Assembly (NCBI GenBank): GCA_002455335.1
Contig: DKKP01000199.1
Span: 1,002-7,445 of the forward strand
Direction: 5' to 3'
Length of the DNA stretch: 6,444 bases
From: Anaerolineales bacterium UBA6663
Lineage (GTDB): Bacteria; Chloroflexota; Anaerolineae; Anaerolineales; UBA6663
Shown here piece after piece: positions 5,980 through 6,444 of this stretch. The number at the start of each line of letters is the position of its first letter. Positions within the stretch are counted from its first letter, which is position 1. The translations under genes were made by a program, and so were the position numbers. Under the pieces are notes generated by a model that had not been told where the DNA came from, did no database searches, and was given only the letters and a program-made list of their open reading frames with translations.

Positions 5980-6444
5980 ATGCTTTCCGTTCTAGACGCT
6001 CGTGAGCGCATCCTGAGCCACTTCGCTCGTCTCCCGGCGGAGACCGTCGCGCTGCTCGAGGCGCAGGGCCGCGTCCTGGCTGACGATGTGGCAGCCGACG
6101 AGGATGTGCCGCCGTTTGCGAATTCGTCGATGGACGGCTACGCCGTGCGGGCTGCCGAGGTGGTGTCAACGCCCTGCCGTCTGCCGGTCTCGGGCGACAT
6201 CCCGGCGGGTAAGGCCCCAGCCGCACTGGCGCCCGGCACGGCCATGCGCATCATGACGGGGGCGCCGATCCCGGCCGGCTGTGACGCCGTCGTGCCGGTC
6301 GAGGACACTGACGACCAACGCGCTTCGGGGCACGGCCAACCGCCGCCGCCGTTTGTCACGATCCAGCGTGTGCCGGCTCAAGGCGACAACGTGCGCGGCG
6401 CCGGGCAGGACGTTGCGCGCGGCGCTCGCGTGCTGGGCGCCGGG
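5980..6444 (+). CDS. moeA: Molybdopterin molybdotransferase MoeA, N-terminal part (3' end outside window)
   Basis: MoeA inserts molybdate into adenylylated molybdopterin in the last step of molybdenum cofactor synthesis, in the cytoplasm. The window holds 155 codons, open to its edge. Family signatures appear in order: an opening helix SVLDARERILSHF, LLEAQGRVLADDV (25-37), VPPFANSSMDGYAVRA (43-58) with the conserved active-site Asp52, then VSGDIPAGK, and GTAMRIMTGAPIPAGCDAVV (86-105) with conserved Thr93. GDNVRGAGQDVARGARVLGAG (135-155) matches the G-x-N-[IV]-R-x-x-G-E-D motif, with Gln143 where Glu is usual. The Cys in GCDAVV is also found in the E. coli protein as I recall it (GCEAVV). A short poly-Pro stretch (121-124) marks a loop. 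The C-terminal MPT-binding and domain IV regions lie beyond the window. The start is supported by GGAG 8 nt upstream and by agreement with the family N-terminus. Confidence 0.95.
   Translation, partial: MLSVLDARERILSHFARLPAETVALLEAQGRVLADDVAADEDVPPFANSSMDGYAVRAAEVVSTPCRLPVSGDIPAGKAPAALAPGTAMRIMTGAPIPAGCDAVVPVEDTDDQRASGHGQPPPPFVTIQRVPAQGDNVRGAGQDVARGARVLGAG

Overview
This window is high-GC bacterial chromosome with five protein-coding genes (two cut by the window edges) and very little non-coding DNA. It reads as ordinary housekeeping DNA with two lineage-specific genes between conserved ones. I see no mobile element, CRISPR array, tRNA, rRNA or phage gene. The best guess at source is a member of Chloroflexota. 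The grounds are a secreted beta-propeller ending in a threonine-rich linker plus an 'LYLP'-type hydrophobic tail, a barrel protein opening with a 'GKGVWIQRI...CEGGD' signature, and the flavour of the Rel protein. This assignment is inference from remembered family features, not a search result.

Layout, left to right. Positions 2-328 (+) hold the C-terminal end of a D-isomer-specific 2-hydroxyacid dehydrogenase. Convergent to it, only 12 bp away, is 341-2101 (-), an exported TolB/WD40-like beta-propeller protein of unknown role. An upstream start at 2197 is possible. After an intergenic stretch comes 2347-3576 (-), an uncharacterised protein joining a glycoside-hydrolase-like TIM barrel to a C-terminal NTF2/SnoaL-like domain. 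A compact divergent intergenic region (3577-3752) follows, with a near-symmetrical -10 element that could serve both directions. Then come 3753-5951 (+), a full-length long RelA/SpoT homologue (Rel), and 5980-6444 (+), the first 155 codons of the molybdopterin molybdotransferase gene moeA.

Rel makes and degrades (p)ppGpp and so sets the stringent response. All its usual domains are present (HD hydrolase, synthetase, TGS, helical, zinc-finger/conserved-cysteine, ACT). MoeA inserts molybdate into molybdopterin. The 28-bp gap with a ribosome binding site suggests the two are co-transcribed, although no functional link is established. The two minus-strand genes share a strand but are well separated, and nothing in the sequence ties their functions together.

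The points most worth following up are the RelA-like acidic charge motif (QFDD) in a Rel protein whose hydrolase site looks intact, the barrel-NTF2 fusion, the propeller's C-terminal tail, and the shared promoter candidate between rel and the barrel gene. No clearly new multi-gene system is visible.
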